DNA of 64,000 nucleotides, from contig JBBMRB010000014.1 in assembly GCA_038900335.1 (NCBI GenBank), forward strand, positions 1 to 64,000, in the 5' to 3' direction. Both the position numbers and the translations under genes were made by a program. The notes beneath the pieces are model-generated. The model was given only the letters and a program-made list of their open reading frames with translations, did no database searches and had not been told where the DNA came from. The stretch comes from Rs1 sp038900335. Lineage in GTDB: Bacteria; Pseudomonadota; Gammaproteobacteria; Pseudomonadales; Balneatricaceae. Shown in pieces: positions 1 to 8,474 of this stretch; the stretch's first letter is position 1, and each line of letters begins with the position of its first letter.

Positions 1-3000
1 GCGCTCAAGCCACCTGTATAAGCGGTGTCGACCCCGTTGCTGGCGATCACACCGCTGGGGCCTTTATAGCCCTGTGTGCTCTGCGCTTCAACATTATCGG
101 TGATGCCATCGTTGTCACTGTCAAGATCTAGGTGATCGGCAATGCCATCGTTGTCGCTGTCTCTCTCGTTGGCACTCTCGGTGGTGATCGTCATTGACTG
201 CACACCCCAGTCATCGCCATAGGTGTTGCCGGTGACACTGGCATCATCTTTAATCACTAGTGTGAGGCCTTTACCTGAGCCACTGAGCGTAATCACTTCA
301 TTGTTGGCATTAAAGGTGCCGTTGCCAATAGTGGATTTTTGCTGCCACTGGGTTTCACCGACCACCTTGCCATCACTGTCTACGAGCTGGAAAATACCTT
401 TCGCCAAACCACCATAGTTAGTGCCATAGTGTGAGCGCACCACAATATCAATAGATACATCGTGCGATTTTTCATCACTCGCCAAGTTGATGGTAACCGC
501 TGAGGCACTGCTCGCCTTTTGACTCACCGCGTTAAACGTCAGCCCTGTCGCTGTCGCTGTTACTCCCGCTCCCTCGCTCGTGATGTCTAGTGCGTTCCAC
601 GCCGCTGCAGTATCCACTTGCACTGTGTTAACAATAGGTTGTGAGCTAAAGCCCTCATCGACATCGAGAATGCCGTCGTTATCATCATCAAGGTCCACTA
701 TATTTAACACGCCGTCATTATCGGTATCAATGGAGGAGTCTTCGCGATAATCTAGATTGCGCACCAGGCCATTGGCGTCACTGCCATCAGCTGACAAGTC
801 ATCGTCTGTATCAGCTAAGTTATAACGAATAACGTTACCTGCGGCATCTATTTCAAGATTACTATCGAAAACGTTATACCCATCATTTGCGGTGCCATCT
901 TCAAAGATATCCAATAAGCCGTCACCGTCTGTATCGCTGACAGCAGGCAGCTTGGCTGCGCGAATTTCCATTAGAGTAAATAAGTTGGACGTATCGCCAG
1001 CTGAGTTATGCCCTATAATCTTTAAGCTCGCTATCTCAGTTCCTACGGCAAGATTTAACTCAGTCGATAAATTAACTCTTAAATGCGAATCATCATCGAT
1101 TGCCAGACCACTAATCACCCCCAGACTGACACCGTTTTTATCAAAGACTTCGATATCTAAATCATCATCCCTTTGCTGACTAGTATTTCGTCCGTATAGA
1201 TCAACGACAAAATTGGTATCTACGGCGTCTTGAATAAAGCCACCTTGTAAAAAGTATTCGAGAACGGCATCTTCATCTCCCGCCCCCTTGCCGTGAAAAA
1301 AATTATTGGTGCGATTGTAAGCATTGACAGGTGCAGGGCTAGTAGGGGCATCTGGGTTATATTCAAAAGTATCATTTAAGGTGCCGTGAATACTTGAACC
1401 AAAACCAGATGCGGTCGCACTACCGGCGGTCAGTTTAATTTCAACACTGCCATTTGATGTTATTAGGGGAATACTGTTAGCGCCTAATACATCGCGCTCG
1501 ACAATATCATTGATTCCGTCATTGTCACTGTCTTGATCGATATAATCGGCCACCCCATCGCTGTCAGTATCGACCGCGGTTAAGCCTGCAGCATAAACAT
1601 CAAAGACTCCATCGCCATTGGCATCACCACCTGTTGGCCCCTGATAGCCCTCGGTGGTCTGCGCTTCCACGTTATCAGTAATGCCGTCGTTATCACTGTC
1701 AAGGTCAAGATAGTCAGCGATACCATCGTTATCAGTGTCGCGATGAACATTGCCGACCGTGGTCAGTGTCATCGATTTGACACTCCAGTCATCTCCCCAA
1801 GAGCCGTCTCGTGCGCTGTTATCATCTTTAATGACCAGTGTTAGGCCATTGCCAGATCCTGTGACTGTGACAATTTCATTATTAACATCTAGTGAGCTAC
1901 TACCGGCATCCGCTTGTTGCCATCTAGTTTCACCGACAACATTGCCATCACTATCGACAAGCTGGAATATCCCTTTAGAGATACCACCGCCATAACCAGA
2001 CCAGTCGCTACGCACCACCAAATCAATCGATACTTCATTGCGCTTGTCGTCTTTAAATAAGTTCACCACTACCTGTGAGTCATCTGTGCTGTTTTGGTTG
2101 TAATAATTAAAGGTAAAGCCGGTATTTGTATACGCTCCATAGCTAGTCACACCAGCTCCCTTAACCTCTACCCCCAACGCTTGCCATGCCTCCTTGGTGT
2201 CAACCTCTAATACATCGGTTGTACGAGGTTGGGAGCTGAAGCCTTCATCAACATCTAAAATGCCATCGTTGTCGTCGTCAAGATCAATGCTATCGATAAC
2301 GCCATCACCGTCGGTATCGCCCTCAATACGATCGATGATGCTGGCCGTGGCTCTGGCATTACCTACCTCTACAGTTAACGTTTCTAGAGACTCTTTAATA
2401 TCATCATTGAGGGTGGGTATCAGTATCGTGAAATTAGCAATATTGGCGGGGACAACAACCTCTTGCGTAGCAGCATCCAGAACGACACCATGTGTAAAGG
2501 ATATATCGCCGTAATCACTGCTATCAGCCGTTCCGGTTAATGAAAACGCATAACGGGTCTGGGTATCACTCGCCGAACTCAATGTCACCCCCACATTAAT
2601 ATCATGACCCTCAACGACCGAGTCAAAATTATTGAGGATATCAACTGTGACATCTACTCTAGCTAGCGTGGTATCGACATCAATGACAAAGGTATTAGAT
2701 AGCGGCCCTTTATTCGATGCGAGATCTATTACCTGCACTTGATAAGAGTAAATGACACCGTCAATAAGATTGCTTTCATCGTAGAACCAAACTGCACCTG
2801 CTGCGCTCGCGGTAACAGTAGCCTGACCTACGACAATACCATCGCGCAGTACATTTAACTGCTCGCCCGCTGCCAGCACCGCATCAATAGTACCGTGCAA
2901 CTGTGGTGTCAAATCGTCAGTCTGATCTCCTGACTGTAAGTCTCTGGCGACATTAACATCATCTTTAGCCAAAGTTATTTGAGCAATCTGCTGCGGCACC

Positions 3001-3740
3001 ACGTTATCAACATCGCTGATGGCGTCGACGCTTTGACTAAAATTACCCGCACTATCTCTCAGCGAGACCGATGCATCGATAGTGCCATTATTAATGACGA
3101 ACAAGTTGGGCTGCACCGAAATATCAATTAAAGAGCCTATATCAGCAGCCGTTATGGTATAAGTAATAATGTTTAAACCATTTTTGTTCAAATCTATCAG
3201 TAATTCATCACCAACTTGTGCGCTTGCAGGCACACCGATTTGAATCACGATAGGCTGTTGAAACTCATCAAAATCTAAAATATCATCAGCGCCGTTAATA
3301 ATTTCTGCTGTTACTACAGGGTCAGGGGCTGTCGTATCTAGTGTAAAGCTGCCTCTAGTGGGAAATTCGACGAAGGCGCCGATATTGTTGGCCTTAGCTA
3401 AAATGAGTTGATAATCACCATCTATATAATTATTTGCCTGGTCTTGTAAACCCGCATTGGGGATATTGAAAAATAAATGATCTTGATTAAAATCTGCAGA
3501 GACTAAGGTATGTTCGATAACATGAGAGCCATTAGGGCTCTGTATTCTGATAAGTAGAATTTCATTGACTGCAGAGCCTTGCGGTATCGTTACCTGAAGA
3601 ATGATATCGGAGTTAACTTGACCACTGGCCCCCACGTCCTGTCGATTGATAGTACGATCATTGATAAGCACTTCTACATACAGTGGGTCAGCTGTCAGTT
3701 GAGGGTTGTTATTAGTTGTTGAAGTCATTTGATTATTCAT
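1..3740 (-). CDS. Giant repeat-rich secreted/surface protein, N-terminal part (cut by window edge)
   Basis: Reading leftwards from an ATG at 3740 the frame stays open for about 1,246 codons to the window edge, so the C-terminus is missing. An AGGA ribosome site lies 7 bases before the ATG. There is no N-terminal signal peptide (it begins MNNQMTSTTNNN), which fits type I secretion adhesins, but the C-terminal secretion signal is not visible. Domain order by eye: Ig/cadherin-like beta domains (residues about 15-350), a Calx-beta-like domain (about 360-465), then acidic thrombospondin type 3-like calcium repeats (DTDGDGVIDSIDLDDDNDG, near 472) alternating with larger beta domains. A module of about 525 residues starting EGFSSQP occurs twice. 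Likely a cell-surface adhesin or matrix protein; ligand unknown. Upstream lie 515 bases without a gene, then the tRNA operon on the same strand. Confidence 0.85.
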   Translation of the reverse strand, partial: MNNQMTSTTNNNPQLTADPLYVEVLINDRTINRQDVGASGQVNSDIILQVTIPQGSAVNEILLIRIQSPNGSHVIEHTLVSADFNQDHLFFNIPNAGLQDQANNYIDGDYQLILAKANNIGAFVEFPTRGSFTLDTTAPDPVVTAEIINGADDILDFDEFQQPIVIQIGVPASAQVGDELLIDLNKNGLNIITYTITAADIGSLIDISVQPNLFVINNGTIDASVSLRDSAGNFSQSVDAISDVDNVVPQQIAQITLAKDDVNVARDLQSGDQTDDLTPQLHGTIDAVLAAGEQLNVLRDGIVVGQATVTASAAGAVWFYDESNLIDGVIYSYQVQVIDLASNKGPLSNTFVIDVDTTLARVDVTVDILNNFDSVVEGHDINVGVTLSSASDTQTRYAFSLTGTADSSDYGDISFTHGVVLDAATQEVVVPANIANFTILIPTLNDDIKESLETLTVEVGNARATASIIDRIEGDTDGDGVIDSIDLDDDNDGILDVDEGFSSQPRTTDVLEVDTKEAWQALGVEVKGAGVTSYGAYTNTGFTFNYYNQNSTDDSQVVVNLFKDDKRNEVSIDLVVRSDWSGYGGGISKGIFQLVDSDGNVVGETRWQQADAGSSSLDVNNEIVTVTGSGNGLTLVIKDDNSARDGSWGDDWSVKSMTLTTVGNVHRDTDNDGIADYLDLDSDNDGITDNVEAQTTEGYQGPTGGDANGDGVFDVYAAGLTAVDTDSDGVADYIDQDSDNDGINDIVERDVLGANSIPLITSNGSVEIKLTAGSATASGFGSSIHGTLNDTFEYNPDAPTSPAPVNAYNRTNNFFHGKGAGDEDAVLEYFLQGGFIQDAVDTNFVVDLYGRNTSQQRDDDLDIEVFDKNGVSLGVISGLAIDDDSHLRVNLSTELNLAVGTEIASLKIIGHNSAGDTSNLFTLMEIRAAKLPAVSDTDGDGLLDIFEDGTANDGYNVFDSNLEIDAAGNVIRYNLADTDDDLSADGSDANGLVRNLDYREDSSIDTDNDGVLNIVDLDDDNDGILDVDEGFSSQPIVNTVQVDTAAAWNALDITSEGAGVTATATGLTFNAVSQKASSASAVTINLASDEKSHDVSIDIVVRSHYGTNYGGLAKGIFQLVDSDGKVVGETQWQQKSTIGNGTFNANNEVITLSGSGKGLTLVIKDDASVTGNTYGDDWGVQSMTITTESANERDSDNDGIADHLDLDSDNDGITDNVEAQSTQGYKGPSGVIASNGVDTAYTGGLS
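50..665 (-). repeat. Internal module, copy 2, of the giant surface protein
   Basis: Second copy of the EGFSSQP module. It ends in SDNDGIADHLDLDSDNDG and EAQSTQGYKGP. Copies are offset by about 1,575-1,590 bases (roughly 525 residues) and separated by a distinct beta domain plus acidic DxDxDG repeats. More copies may lie beyond the left edge. Confidence 0.8.
1630..2250 (-). repeat. Internal module, copy 1, of the giant surface protein
   Basis: This stretch encodes a beta-rich domain starting EGFSSQP and ending in DTDNDGIADYLDLDSDNDG and EAQTTEGYQGP. The same module recurs about 1,578 bases further into the gene (50-665). Shared stretches include SKGIFQLVDSDG versus AKGIFQLVDSDG and GLTLVIKDD. 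The two copies have diverged at many codons, so this is an old in-frame duplication of a functional unit. Confidence 0.8.
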
Positions 3741-4255
3741 TGGCACGTCCTGTGTCTTTTAATACATGAACATAATATAAATGCAAAACCAAATTTAATA
3801 TATTGTACCTAGGTAGCAATAGTCGGCAATTTATCAAAAAAATAGCAAATAAGTTCTCTTTGCAGATAAGACGTTATTACAATTGGCTGACGAGACAAAA
3901 CACGGCTGATGTTAGCACCTTAAAAACACACCAAAACGACGCTGGCGTACCGGATAATAAGTGACTGGCTGCACCTGCACAATATTATTACGAACAACAC
4001 AAATATGCAGACACTCTAGAATATAGATACATTACATTCACCGGGGCATGGAAACTTACAAACGTATTATAAATTGACAGGTACTAATGAAGCGTTAAAC
4101 AGATGCTAAAGATTTACATCCGCCATGAAAAGTTACAGGGGCGTTGAATTTATACCGCTGCGCTACATTGCCAGACGCTGAAGCATTCAACATTGGCCGC
4201 TAAAAGATAATTTGAAAATTAGAAGAGTGTAAAACAAAGAGAGTAGATAAAAAAC
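3741..4255. other. Gene-free stretch upstream of the giant surface protein
   Basis: The 515 bases between the surface-protein ATG and tRNA-Leu hold no open frame I would call. The region is AT-rich near 3770-3860 and should contain the leftward promoter of the surface protein, but I could not fix a convincing -35/-10 pair. A T-rich run on the minus strand directly follows the tRNA-Leu CCA end and may help end the tRNA transcript, though I see no clear hairpin with it. Confidence 0.5.
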
Positions 4256-4342
4256 TGGTGCCCGGGGCCGGACTTGAACCGGCACAATCTTGCGATCGGG
4301 AGATTTTAAGTCTCCTGTGTCTACCAATTCCACCACCCGGGC
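4256..4342 (-). tRNA. leuZ: tRNA-Leu (anticodon UAA)
   Basis: An 87-base class II tRNA with encoded CCA. The acceptor stem GCCCGGG pairs with CCCGGGC, the anticodon loop reads CTTAAAA (anticodon TAA), the long variable arm is present, and the T arm carries GGTTCAAGTCC. It is the last of three tRNAs transcribed leftwards, in the same order as glyW-cysT-leuZ of Escherichia coli. Confidence 0.96.
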
Positions 4343-4376
4343 TTCGAGTGTCAGCTGCAAAGCTGAAGGGAATAAA

Positions 4377-4450
4377 TGGAGGCGCGAGTCGGAATCGAAC
4401 CGGCGTTGACGGAGTTGCAGTCCGCTACATGACCACTCTGTCATCGCGCC
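4377..4450 (-). tRNA. cysT: tRNA-Cys (anticodon GCA)
   Basis: A 74-base tRNA with encoded CCA. The acceptor strand GGCGCGA pairs with TCGCGCC, the anticodon loop contains TGCAA with anticodon GCA, and the T loop is GGTTCGATTCC. It is the middle gene of the Gly-Cys-Leu tRNA operon, 34 bases from tRNA-Leu and 26 bases from tRNA-Gly. Confidence 0.96.
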
Positions 4451-4476
4451 CCATACTTAAAACAAGATAGATAATT

Positions 4477-4552
4477 TGGAGCGGGAAACCGGGTTCGAAC
4501 CGGCGACCTCGACCTTGGCAAGGTCGCGCTCTACCAACTGAGCTATTCCCGC
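4477..4552 (-). tRNA. glyW: tRNA-Gly (anticodon GCC)
   Basis: A 76-base tRNA with encoded CCA. The acceptor strand GCGGGAA pairs with TTCCCGC, the D arm is AGCTCAGTTGGTAGAGC, the anticodon is GCC within TTGCCAA, and the T loop is GGTTCGAACCC. It is the first tRNA of the operon, directly downstream of a strong promoter. Confidence 0.96.
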
Positions 4553-4583
4553 GTCGCGTCTATCTGTGCAACAAGTGGGGCGT

Positions 4584-4611
4584 ATTATAGAGATATTGTT
4601 GGTGGTGTCAA
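4584..4611 (-). promoter_or_regulatory. Sigma-70 promoter of the tRNA operon
   Basis: On the minus strand TTGACA (4606-4611) and TATAAT (4584-4589) are both perfect consensus, 16 bases apart. The bases after the -10 box (ACGCCCCAC) form a GC-rich discriminator, typical of stable-RNA promoters under stringent (ppGpp) control. The start point would be near 4577, about 25 bases before tRNA-Gly. Confidence 0.85.
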
Positions 4612-4738
4612 CAACTAATATTTAATTATTTTTCTTAAATATTAATTACTTATGAGTACTTTTTAACCAATCTTTAAAAACCATCTCTATATTATGCTAT
4701 TTTTCTAATATTTTCATAAACTTAGAAAAACCACTTGC

Positions 4739-5287
4739 TTAGCTATGCTGTTTAAAATCACTCCAAGCGGCCTTCAAATAAATAAACATTGACCAAATCG
4801 TCAACAATGCAGACAAATACAACGCCACTATTCCAGCTAAACTAAAGTACGTATCATGCTCTACTACCAATAATATGAAAATTGATAACATTTGCATCGC
4901 CGTTTTTATCTTGCCAAGACTAGAGACTTTGACGTTAGAGCGCTTACCAAGCTCGGCCATCCACTCTCGCAGCGCCGAGATAACAATTTCCCGACTAATA
5001 ATGACGATAGCGGGGATAGTGACAAAGGCAGTATTGTATTCAACGGAGACTAATACTAATGCTACGGCAACGATTAACTTATCGGCGACGGGGTCAAGAA
5101 AAGCTCCCAATTTAGTGGTCTGATCTAGTTTTCTGGCGACAAAACCATCAAGCCAATCTGTAAAGCAGGCGATAGCGAAAACAAGACCGCAAGCGAGGTT
5201 TGCCCAATGAAATGGCAAGTAAAAAAGAATAACGAGCATAGGGATGAGTGCTATTCTTAGCAGTGTTAATATATTAGGCGTCTTCAT
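4739..5287 (-). CDS. pgsA: CDP-diacylglycerol--glycerol-3-phosphate 3-phosphatidyltransferase
   Basis: PgsA makes phosphatidylglycerophosphate from CDP-diacylglycerol and glycerol 3-phosphate in the inner membrane, the committed step to phosphatidylglycerol and cardiolipin. The CDP-alcohol phosphatidyltransferase signature DG-x2-AR-x8-G-x3-D-x3-D is complete (begins DGFVARKL, ends FLDPVAD). Several hydrophobic helices follow. I start at the ATG giving MKTPNILTLLRIALIP: that yields 182 residues, the E. coli length, and aligns with its N-terminus; an upstream start would add 18 unrelated residues. The ribosome site is weak. It lies 139 bases after uvrC and ahead of the tRNA operon, as in E. coli. 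Confidence 0.93.
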   Translation of the reverse strand: MKTPNILTLLRIALIPMLVILFYLPFHWANLACGLVFAIACFTDWLDGFVARKLDQTTKLGAFLDPVADKLIVAVALVLVSVEYNTAFVTIPAIVIISREIVISALREWMAELGKRSNVKVSSLGKIKTAMQMLSIFILLVVEHDTYFSLAGIVALYLSALLTIWSMFIYLKAAWSDFKQHS

Positions 5288-5426
5288 AATGCGGATATCT
5301 GACAAAAAACAATAAACAAAAGCAGCTTCATTACATAACACTATGCAAACTACTTACTAATAAAGCCGTGCTCATCTGGCTTTATCTCATATTATTTATC
5401 TATTAGACTCATTTACTCCTTGGTTT

Positions 5427-7250
5427 TTATTGATCGGGATGCAGTGCTGCATAAATTTCGTGTGCTAGCGCTGTGCTTATACTAGACACTTTTTTAATTT
5501 CTTCAACACTTGCACTTTCAATTGAGGGAATTGATCCAAAATGTTTAAGCAATTCCCTTCTTCGTTTAGGGCCAATGCCCTCTATATCTTCTAATTTAGA
5601 GCGCTGCCTCGCTTTTCCTCGTCTCGCTCTATGCCCGGTAATTGCAAAGCGATGCGACTCATCCCTGATGTGCTGTACTAAATGCAAGCCTGGTGAGTCA
5701 GCCGCTATTAATACTTCTTGATCAGTGTCTGGATTAATGAGGGTTTCTAGACCCGGCTTACGGGTCACCCCTTTAGCAATACCAATCACTTGAATATCAT
5801 AAATATCGAGTGCTTTAAGTACATCCACCGCTTGGCTAACTTGGCCTTTACCGCCGTCTATAAATAAGATATCAGGTTTTTTGCCTTCACCTTTCTTTAA
5901 CCTCGCAAAACGTCGCGTTAACGCCTGATGCATCGCAGCATAATCATCGCCCGCTGTAACACCTTCAATATTAAAGCGTCGATAATCTTTCTTCAACGGC
6001 CCATTGTGATCAAAGACGACACAAGAGGCAACTGTCGCCTCGCCTGAGCTATGTGAGATATCAAAACACTCTAAACGTTTTGGTATTTCATCTAGTGAGA
6101 GGCTTTCCTGTAGTGACAAAAAGCGGTTAAATATATTTTTCTTACTGGCCAACATATTACCTAACTGCTGCTCGGCATTAGTCTGGGTAAGCCTTTGCCA
6201 CCCTGCTCGCTCACCGCGTACGTTGTGACTGATCTCTATTTTTGAGCCGCGCTTCGCAGATAACGCCTGTGTTAATAGCTCCTCATCTTCTATCGCTTCA
6301 CTAATGACAATACGTTCGGGGATATCACGATTACTGCTTAAATACCACTGTGCAATAAAGGCAGAGAGTATACTAGCCCCGCTATCTTCTATGCTGACTT
6401 TAGGGTACAACGCTTTAGAGCCAATGACGCGACCGCCGCGCACAAACATTTGATAAACGCACACAGCACCATGTTGGTAGGCACACCCTATTATATCGGC
6501 ATTACCAGTACCGCCAATAACTGACTGCTGCTCTTGTGTGTGTTGCAATGATTGTATTTGGTCGCGCATTAACGCGGCTTTCTCAAAATCTAAAGCCATT
6601 GACGCCTGTTCCATTTGCGTCGCCAAGTCCGCCATAATTTTGTTACTTTTACCTTCTAAAAACATAATAGTATGTTTTATATCTTGCGCATAATCTTGCT
6701 GATCAATAATATCTACGCAAGGTGCGGAGCAACGCTTTATTTGATGCTGCAAACAAGGCCTTGACCTGTTTTTAAAAAAACTTTCATCACACTGTCTTAT
6801 TTGGAATATTTTTTGCAGTATATTGAGCGTTTCTCTAACAGCAGTACCACTGGGGAATGGGCCAAAATATTTACCCTTTTTTCGTTTTGCACCGCGATGA
6901 AAAGTAACCGAAGGGTATTTTTCAGCGTCATTTATAAAGATAAATGGATAACTTTTATCATCACGTAATAAAATATTGTAGGGCGGGCGATATTGCTTTA
7001 TTAAATTTTGCTCTAATAGCAGTGCTTCTGTTTCACCATGGGTGACCGTGATATTAATGTCGGCAATTTTGCTCACTAAAGCCTGTGTTTTAATCGTCAA
7101 CCCTGTCGGGCGAAAGTAACTTGAGACACGGTTTTTTAAATTTTTAGCTTTGCCTATATAAAGCAGTTCACCTGTTGCATCAAGCATCTGATATACACCA
7201 GGACGCTGTGTCAATCTCGCCAAAAACTCTTTACTATCGAATGGCTGCAA
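5427..7250 (-). CDS. uvrC: UvrABC excinuclease subunit C
   Basis: UvrC makes both incisions around DNA lesions during nucleotide excision repair, acting with UvrA and UvrB. The 607 residues (E. coli 610) show the N-terminal GIY-YIG nuclease (PGVYQML ... LLYIGKAKNLKNRV, residues 17-42), a UVR motif near 205-235 (DFEKAALMRDQIQSL), the RNase H-like second nuclease (ECFDISHSSGEATVAS) and C-terminal helix-hairpin-helix motifs (LEDIEGIGPKRRRELL). The start is a TTG with AAGG upstream. Neighbours match the conserved uvrC-pgsA pair. Confidence 0.96.
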   Translation of the reverse strand: MQPFDSKEFLARLTQRPGVYQMLDATGELLYIGKAKNLKNRVSSYFRPTGLTIKTQALVSKIADINITVTHGETEALLLEQNLIKQYRPPYNILLRDDKSYPFIFINDAEKYPSVTFHRGAKRKKGKYFGPFPSGTAVRETLNILQKIFQIRQCDESFFKNRSRPCLQHQIKRCSAPCVDIIDQQDYAQDIKHTIMFLEGKSNKIMADLATQMEQASMALDFEKAALMRDQIQSLQHTQEQQSVIGGTGNADIIGCAYQHGAVCVYQMFVRGGRVIGSKALYPKVSIEDSGASILSAFIAQWYLSSNRDIPERIVISEAIEDEELLTQALSAKRGSKIEISHNVRGERAGWQRLTQTNAEQQLGNMLASKKNIFNRFLSLQESLSLDEIPKRLECFDISHSSGEATVASCVVFDHNGPLKKDYRRFNIEGVTAGDDYAAMHQALTRRFARLKKGEGKKPDILFIDGGKGQVSQAVDVLKALDIYDIQVIGIAKGVTRKPGLETLINPDTDQEVLIAADSPGLHLVQHIRDESHRFAITGHRARRGKARQRSKLEDIEGIGPKRRRELLKHFGSIPSIESASVEEIKKVSSISTALAHEIYAALHPDQ

Positions 7251-7334
7251 ATCTTAACCTTATATACTGTGTGTTAAATTAACGTACTTTATGCAATTAT
7301 AAATAATTGTATAACCGACAGTCGATGAGCATTA

Positions 7335-7634
7335 TCACCCTTCTCTATTAGCGGCCATCAAGGCATTGAGTGCTTGTTGATGAATTTCACCAAGACGATC
7401 CCTAGTATCATCGGTAATGCCTGAACTATCAGATAAAGATACTTCAAGATACACACCTATTTCAGCAAAATAAAACAGCCTAGCATTATAACTACCTGCA
7501 CGTTTCAGTTTAATACTCGATATTTGCGCACCATTTACCAATATATGGTTGATATCATTAGCGCTTAATAAAGCGGTACGCTGCTCGTGTGTGACTGTAT
7601 TTTGCAGCTGCTCTGTTCTTGTTTGTCTATCCAT
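7335..7634 (-). CDS. Conserved hypothetical small protein (99 residues)
   Basis: I do not recognise this family. The 99-residue product is soluble, with no signal peptide or membrane helix. It starts with a Q/R/T-rich helix and contains a central SSIKLKRAGSYNARLFYFAEIGVYLEV beta-rich segment (only loosely delimited) and a helical C-terminus. The ATG has a good ribosome site (GAGGG, 4 bases away). It is on the same strand as uvrC, 84 bases upstream, and 31 bases after the 182-residue gene, so the three may be cotranscribed. Confidence 0.7.
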   Translation of the reverse strand: MDRQTRTEQLQNTVTHEQRTALLSANDINHILVNGAQISSIKLKRAGSYNARLFYFAEIGVYLEVSLSDSSGITDDTRDRLGEIHQQALNALMAANREG

Positions 7635-7665
7635 TGTACCCTCTAAGAATAATGCATTAAGGCGG

Positions 7666-8214
7666 TTATTTTTTACTAAGCCTAACTCTTGCTAAATACA
7701 AATCATTTTTTTTACATTGATCTGACTGTTGTGCCTGCGAAATTTCTTGCATCACGCCATCTGGAGATTCCAACAAAAGTGATGCAGATTGCGCATCCAA
7801 AGGCTTTTTCAACAAATAAATATCGCGTTTAGTAAGATAGATAAAAGTATTGTTATTATACTTTATCGCCATATAGTCATCATTATGATAAAGCGAGTGA
7901 CTATTACTTCTAATGATTTTGCCAATAGCACAATATTCTGCTGTTTTTTCTATCGCGTTTTTTTGCGTGGACTTCTTCACTGACACACCTGCTGCTGTTG
8001 GCTGTGCAACTAACGTTGGGTCAAGCCCTGCAAGAATATTTTGTTGTAACTGTTCAACATCATTGTATGCATCATTTGCCGCTTCATTAGTTCGTAATGT
8101 TGGCTGATAATTTATAAAAGCCATCTCCCAGCGGCGATCCTCTTCATAAAAAGCAGTCGTACTTGCCAATACAGCAAGTAATATTAAGATTAAACCTTTA
8201 TGGTAATCTTTCAT
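7666..8214 (-). CDS. Hypothetical membrane-anchored protein (182 residues)
   Basis: Unrecognised. An N-terminal hydrophobic stretch (GLILILLAVLASTTAF, residues about 6-21) could be a signal anchor or an uncleaved signal peptide, placing the rest in the periplasm. The C-terminal half holds a compact beta-rich region with YCAIGK and a second cysteine (DQCKKNDLYLARV) that could pair with it. It is the first gene of the possible 182-residue/99-residue/uvrC unit. The pseudopilin-like N-terminus lacks a convincing prepilin cleavage site, so I do not call it a pilin. Confidence 0.65.
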   Translation of the reverse strand: MKDYHKGLILILLAVLASTTAFYEEDRRWEMAFINYQPTLRTNEAANDAYNDVEQLQQNILAGLDPTLVAQPTAAGVSVKKSTQKNAIEKTAEYCAIGKIIRSNSHSLYHNDDYMAIKYNNNTFIYLTKRDIYLLKKPLDAQSASLLLESPDGVMQEISQAQQSDQCKKNDLYLARVRLSKK

Positions 8215-8414
8215 AAGTCGCCTGTATAAAAGAGAATATCGAATTTAACATGCTATTATTTTATTAGCTTAACAGAAACATAACAACATTAAGCTTCAAT
8301 TGATATTATCTGTCTAAGCTGTAGCTTTTAAAAGCAAAAACTATGACTTGATAGATAAAAACACCAGCTGTGGGCTAATACTGTAACTTTTTTAAAATTT
8401 TATTGTTTATTTTC

Positions 8415-8441
8415 TCAACATTTCAGCGATTCAGCCGCTAA
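8415..8441 (+). promoter_or_regulatory. Candidate sigma-28 (FliA)-type promoter
   Basis: TCAACATT, then 11 bases, then GCCGCTAA. This is close to the flagellar sigma-28 pattern (TAAA or TCAA at -35, about 15 bases, GCCGATAA at -10), with one mismatch in the -10 box. The predicted start, near 8449, is 26 bases before the DUF5610 gene. Only sequence similarity supports this. Confidence 0.35.
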
Positions 8442-8474
8442 ACTATTATCCAATTAAATTCAGGGGTTAGTGCC

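Noticed and set aside
50..2250. CRISPR-like or mobile repeat in the left part
   Set aside because: The repeats are in-frame protein modules of diverged sequence, not short identical units with spacers, and no terminal inverted repeats or transposase exist.
223..2514. Several plus-strand frames of 64-106 codons (223-417, 892-1179, 1750-1995, 2194-2514)
   Set aside because: They are antisense shadows of the acidic repeats in the giant minus-strand gene, without ribosome sites.
4187..4470. Two frames of 70-85 codons on either strand
   Set aside because: They overlap the tRNA-Leu and tRNA-Cys genes and are not coding.
7666..8214. Type IV pilin-like protein
   Set aside because: The hydrophobic N-terminus lacks the G/FxxxE prepilin cleavage pattern.
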